DNA from: an uncultured Bacilli bacterium
GTDB lineage: Bacteria > Bacillota_I > Bacilli_A > RF39 > UBA660
Assembly: GCA_934162425.1 (NCBI GenBank)
Contig: CAKPIS010000003.1
Location: 124,001 to 188,000, forward strand
Length of the DNA stretch: 64,000 bases
Direction of reading: 5' to 3'
The position numbers and the translations under genes were made by a program. This document shows, piece by piece, positions 60,974 to 64,000 of the stretch; position 1 is the first letter of the stretch; every line of letters starts with the position of its first letter. The notes under the pieces were generated by a model, which was not told the origin of the DNA, ran no database searches, and worked only from the letters and a program-made list of their open reading frames with translations.

Positions 60974-62416
60974 ATGAAATTTAAATATAGTTTAGATAAT
61001 AAAAGATATCATACATTAAATTATGATTTAACAAATAGATTTAAAACCAGAGTTTTTAAAGTTAGTTTAAATGGTAATTTTTCTTGTCCTAATTTTAAAA
61101 ATGGTCATGGATGTATATTTTGCTCTGCTTATGGTTCTGGTGATTTTGCTGGTAATAAGAATGATGATTTATTAACTCAGTTTAATAGTGTAAAAGAAAA
61201 ATTAAATAATAAATGGCCAGATACAAAATACATTGCATATTTTCAAGCTAATACTAATACGTATGCTAAAGTTAGTAAATTAAAAGAAATGTATGAAAAA
61301 GCACTTTCATTTCCTAATGTTGTTGGTATAAGTATAGGTACAAGACCTGATGCTATTAGTGATGAGTGCTTAAATTACTTAATAGATTTAAGTAAAAGAA
61401 CTTATCTTGTAGTAGAACTTGGACTTCAAAGTATGCATAATTCTACACTAAAATTAATTAATAGAGGTCATGATTTAAAATGTTTTGATAACTGCGTTAA
61501 AAAACTTAGAGAAAATAATATAAACGTTGTAGTGCATATTATAAATGGTCTTCCGTATGAAACGCATTGTATGATGATGGAAACAGTAAAACATTTAAAT
61601 AAATTAGATATTCAAGGTATAAAAATACATATGCTTCATATTTTAAAAAACACTGAATTAGAAAAATTTTATAAAGAAAATAAGTTTCATGTGCTTACTA
61701 AGAAAGAATATGTAGATATAGTATGTGATCAAATAGAACAGTTAAATGATAATATAGTTATCCACAGGTTAACTGGTGATGGTAAAAAAGAAGACTTAAT
61801 AGAACCGTTATGGACATTAAAAAAGGTTAGCGTACTAAATGATATTGATAAAGAATTAAGTAAAAGAGGAACTTATCAAGGATTTAATAAAAGTATATTA
61901 AATAGAGTTAGATTAATTTGTGAAAAAATAGTTAAATCTTCTGATTACGTAGTAGATGCAACTTGTGGTAATGGCAATGATACTTTATTTTTATCTAAAA
62001 TGGCTAAAAAAGTATTTGCTTTTGATATCCAAGCACTTGCTATAGATAAGACAAAAAGTTTACTAGATATAAATAATATTAAAAACGTACAGTTAATAAA
62101 TGATTCTCATGATAAAATAGATAAGTATTTAAAAGAGTATGATAAAAAATTAACACTTATTTTATTTAATCTAGGCTATTTACCAGGAGAGGACAAAAAC
62201 ATTACAACTAATCATAAAATAGTTATAAATGCAATAAAAAAAGGACTTAACATGCTAAATAATAAAGGTATTATATTAGTAGTATGTTATCCACACAAGG
62301 AAGGTAAAAAAGAAAGTAAGACTTTATTAAAGTACTTAGATGATAATAAAATAACTTATAAAATATATAAAAATACTGATAATATAAATGCACCATTTCT
62401 AATAAAGATTAACTAA
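60974..62416 (+). CDS. ytqA: YtqA radical SAM protein fused to YtqB-type methyltransferase
   Basis: 480 aa. Residues 1-300 are a YtqA-family radical SAM domain: the cluster motif is CPNFKNGHGCIFCSA (CxxxxxxxxCxxC), followed by GISIGTRPDAIS and LGLQSMHNSTLKLINRGHD. Residues about 305-480 are a YtqB/rRNA_methylase-type SAM methyltransferase: VVDATCGNGNDTLFLSKM, FDIQALAIDKT, FNLGYLPGEDKN. In Bacillus ytqA and ytqB are adjacent separate genes; here one open frame holds both. Radical SAM protein action is unknown; YtqB modifies tRNA wobble aminomethyl-uridine in Bacillus (MnmM), so a combined tRNA modification role is likely. Confidence 0.9.
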   Translation: MKFKYSLDNKRYHTLNYDLTNRFKTRVFKVSLNGNFSCPNFKNGHGCIFCSAYGSGDFAGNKNDDLLTQFNSVKEKLNNKWPDTKYIAYFQANTNTYAKVSKLKEMYEKALSFPNVVGISIGTRPDAISDECLNYLIDLSKRTYLVVELGLQSMHNSTLKLINRGHDLKCFDNCVKKLRENNINVVVHIINGLPYETHCMMMETVKHLNKLDIQGIKIHMLHILKNTELEKFYKENKFHVLTKKEYVDIVCDQIEQLNDNIVIHRLTGDGKKEDLIEPLWTLKKVSVLNDIDKELSKRGTYQGFNKSILNRVRLICEKIVKSSDYVVDATCGNGNDTLFLSKMAKKVFAFDIQALAIDKTKSLLDINNIKNVQLINDSHDKIDKYLKEYDKKLTLILFNLGYLPGEDKNITTNHKIVINAIKKGLNMLNNKGIILVVCYPHKEGKKESKTLLKYLDDNKITYKIYKNTDNINAPFLIKIN

Positions 62417-62823
62417 TATATCTTATATAAGTAATCTTTATTTTTTAAATAACTTATAATATAATCTTTACTTGCTATTAATGTTAATTTATCAATCTTA
62501 AACCCACTAGCTATATATTTATCATAGAAAGTATTATCATTTGCATCATATATATAATTAATGCATTTATCCATAAATTCACAATTTAAAGCAATTAATT
62601 TATTATTTACACTTATTTTTTTAACTAAATACTCATCCTTATACTCTTTAAATTCATTTAATAAAGTTTTACTATTAACACCATTTTCAAAATATATATC
62701 TACAAATACAAATGAGCTATTAGTATTATTTGTATCATAATTAATAACACTTTTTGTATTTTCTTTAACAAGTAAGCATAAATATACTATAAACATAAAA
62801 AACAAAAAAAGATATTTCTTCAT
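62413..62823 (-). CDS. Small exported or membrane-anchored protein, unknown
   Basis: 136 aa, starting at ATG 62823 after GGTGAT. N-terminal membrane helix (about 4-19, YLFLFFMFIVYLCLLV), then a soluble domain with two Cys (NCEFMDKCINYIYD). No known domain. Its stop codon overlaps the stop of the convergent YtqA-YtqB gene. It follows the large 62884 gene on the same strand after 60 bases. Confidence 0.6.
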   Translation of the reverse strand: MKKYLFLFFMFIVYLCLLVKENTKSVINYDTNNTNSSFVFVDIYFENGVNSKTLLNEFKEYKDEYLVKKISVNNKLIALNCEFMDKCINYIYDANDNTFYDKYIASGFKIDKLTLIASKDYIISYLKNKDYLYKIY

Positions 62824-62883
62824 AATTATCACCATTTTTATTATGAATTAAATATCTTTTTTAATACAAATTTCTACATTTTT

Positions 62884-64000
62884 TTATCTTGATCTTCCTC
62901 TTACAATTTCTTCTGCTTTAGCCTTTTCAGCCGCTAATCTAGCTTTTTCATTATAGTCGGAAAGTTCTTCATCACTCATAGTTGCAAAAGCACTTTCATT
63001 TGCCCAATCATTTCTTTGTCTTTGTTCCATATGAGTTACACCAGCTACATTATTTGCAAAATCATAAGGATTTAAGTTAGGATTAACAGTAGCCTTTTCA
63101 ATAACTTTATTAGCATCTTTTCTATCCATTTCCTGAGTCATCTTATATAAGTCATCTAAAGAAGCTTCATTAGCATTAGGCATCATACTAGAATCACTAT
63201 ATACATCCTCATATTCTACTGTAGTACTTTTTTCTTTATTTCTTAGATTTGCTAAATAATTATCAACCTTACTATTAGTATTAACTATAGCTTCTTTTAC
63301 GATAGAAGGTTTCACCTTTTCTATTATACTAGATAACTTTTTTATTTTACTTACCTTACCTTTAATAGCTTTTAATACATTTTTACTACAATTAGCAATT
63401 TTATCAAGTGTAGTATCTTCTCTATTTAATAAAAGTCTATTTACACCATTTATTTCAACTATATCAAAGTCAACACTCTTAAGTGTATTTTTTCTATTTA
63501 TTCTCGATACTAAATTCATAAGTTTATTATTTGGTATAGTTGTAATTACAGTACTATTTGCTGCTAGTTTATCTAAAAACTTTTTTGAAACTTCTATTTC
63601 ATCTACCTTTAAAGCATTTTTCTCTCCAACTAAATCAATTAATTTATCAGGCTCAACACCTATAGCATTAGCTGCATTAGTAAAGTTTTCACTCATTTTA
63701 CCTGTTTGTTGTGCTTCATAAGATAAATCAGATAATTTATTTTCGTCATGAGATTTTTTTAATACTTCTTCCGTATCAAAATTTTCAGCTTTTATTATAA
63801 AAGGAGGTTCAATTATATTTTTATCTAAACATACTTTTTCTATTTTTTTGTATAATCCTACATATTTTTGATCATTATTCTTTAAAAATAAATCATTAAT
63901 ATCTTTTGTATAATTATATATGTTTTTTAAAGTTTCATCATTAACATTTTCTAAAACAGAATCACATAATTCTTTATTTTGAAGCAAATCAAAATATTCC
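62884..64000 (-). CDS. Large unknown protein (start beyond window)
   Basis: 372 codons are visible; the frame continues upstream past the right edge (EYFDLLQNKELCDS), so the true start is not here. No signal peptide or membrane segment in the visible part. There are helical, Lys/Asn/Glu-rich regions; a possible repeated pattern of NxxLxxLVSxI and LxKIAN; the C-terminus ends with MSDEELSDYNEKARLAAEK and a basic RGRSR tail. I do not recognise it. Confidence 0.6.
   Translation of the reverse strand, partial: EYFDLLQNKELCDSVLENVNDETLKNIYNYTKDINDLFLKNNDQKYVGLYKKIEKVCLDKNIIEPPFIIKAENFDTEEVLKKSHDENKLSDLSYEAQQTGKMSENFTNAANAIGVEPDKLIDLVGEKNALKVDEIEVSKKFLDKLAANSTVITTIPNNKLMNLVSRINRKNTLKSVDFDIVEINGVNRLLLNREDTTLDKIANCSKNVLKAIKGKVSKIKKLSSIIEKVKPSIVKEAIVNTNSKVDNYLANLRNKEKSTTVEYEDVYSDSSMMPNANEASLDDLYKMTQEMDRKDANKVIEKATVNPNLNPYDFANNVAGVTHMEQRQRNDWANESAFATMSDEELSDYNEKARLAAEKAKAEEIVRGRSR

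Noticed and set aside
61758..62295. Two perfect DnaA-box 9-mers (TTATCCACA at 61758 and 62287)
   Set aside because: Both lie inside the YtqA-YtqB frame, more than 500 bases apart, with no AT-rich unwinding element or dnaA gene; expected by chance in coding sequence.

Overview
The window is AT-rich (roughly 27% GC by eye) and almost every gene lies on the minus strand. It looks like the chromosome of a low-GC Firmicute of the Bacilli type. The evidence is a Bacillus-style set of genes: topoisomerase IV (parE-parC), the helicase loaders dnaB-dnaI, rnc-smc, lexA next to tkt-sirA-yneF in the order known from Bacillus subtilis, comEA-comEC, and a T-box threonyl-tRNA synthetase operon. TGA is used as a stop (at 5810-5812 and 23935-23937), so the mycoplasma code does not apply. 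Several informational proteins are compact: SMC about 990 aa, DnaE 956 aa with a degenerate PHP domain, ThrRS without a TGS domain. This suggests a streamlined, probably host-associated lineage. A few sporulation-family genes (cotE-like, cse60-like, sirA-like, yjcZ-like) are present. Whether the organism still sporulates cannot be told from this window.

Layout. 0-6 kb: cotE-like fragment, a ytxH/DUF948 envelope cluster, a lipoprotein, trmB, and a MurJ-type flippase with a cse60-like gene. 6-10.7 kb: three tandem sortase-anchored surface proteins with shared promoters and terminators; the third copy is frameshifted at an A8 run. 10.8-20.2 kb: parC-parE, yneF-sirA-tkt, a 49-aa membrane protein divergent from lexA across two LexA boxes, and a Fic protein. 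20.5-26 kb: a frameshifted DUF1016/DinD chimera, comEC, comEA, ftsW. 26-33.9 kb: a YjcZ-like microprotein, peptide deformylase, DUF2752 and zinc-ribbon membrane proteins, smc, rnc, murD and a BspA-type repeat protein. 33.9-41 kb: a class 3 lipase, two prepilin-like proteins, dnaE and rpmB. 41-44.8 kb: dut, nrdG, nrdD and a divergent Crp/Fnr-type regulator sharing a 16-bp palindrome. 44.9-52.7 kb: a C39-like peptidase, a transglutaminase-like protein, the T-box/thrS operon and dnaI-dnaB. 52.8-57.4 kb: an accessory block (ABC exporter, unknown membrane protein, GNAT, tyrosine recombinase) with paired 15-bp repeats. 57.5-64 kb: a transglutaminase-like protein, a zinc-ribbon membrane protein, an ABC-F ATPase, a YtqA-YtqB fusion and two unknown proteins.

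The most interesting signals are: the SOS-controlled microprotein at the yneA/sosA position; the repeat-rich surface protein array with slippage tracts; the 15-bp repeats beside a recombinase, which could be an invertible switch or twin operators; the DUF1016-DinD chimera; the T-box that first controls a degenerate nucleotidyltransferase; and the hairpin that sequesters the sirA ribosome binding site. I found no rRNA, tRNA, CRISPR array or insertion sequence, and no gene-free stretch longer than 300 bases.
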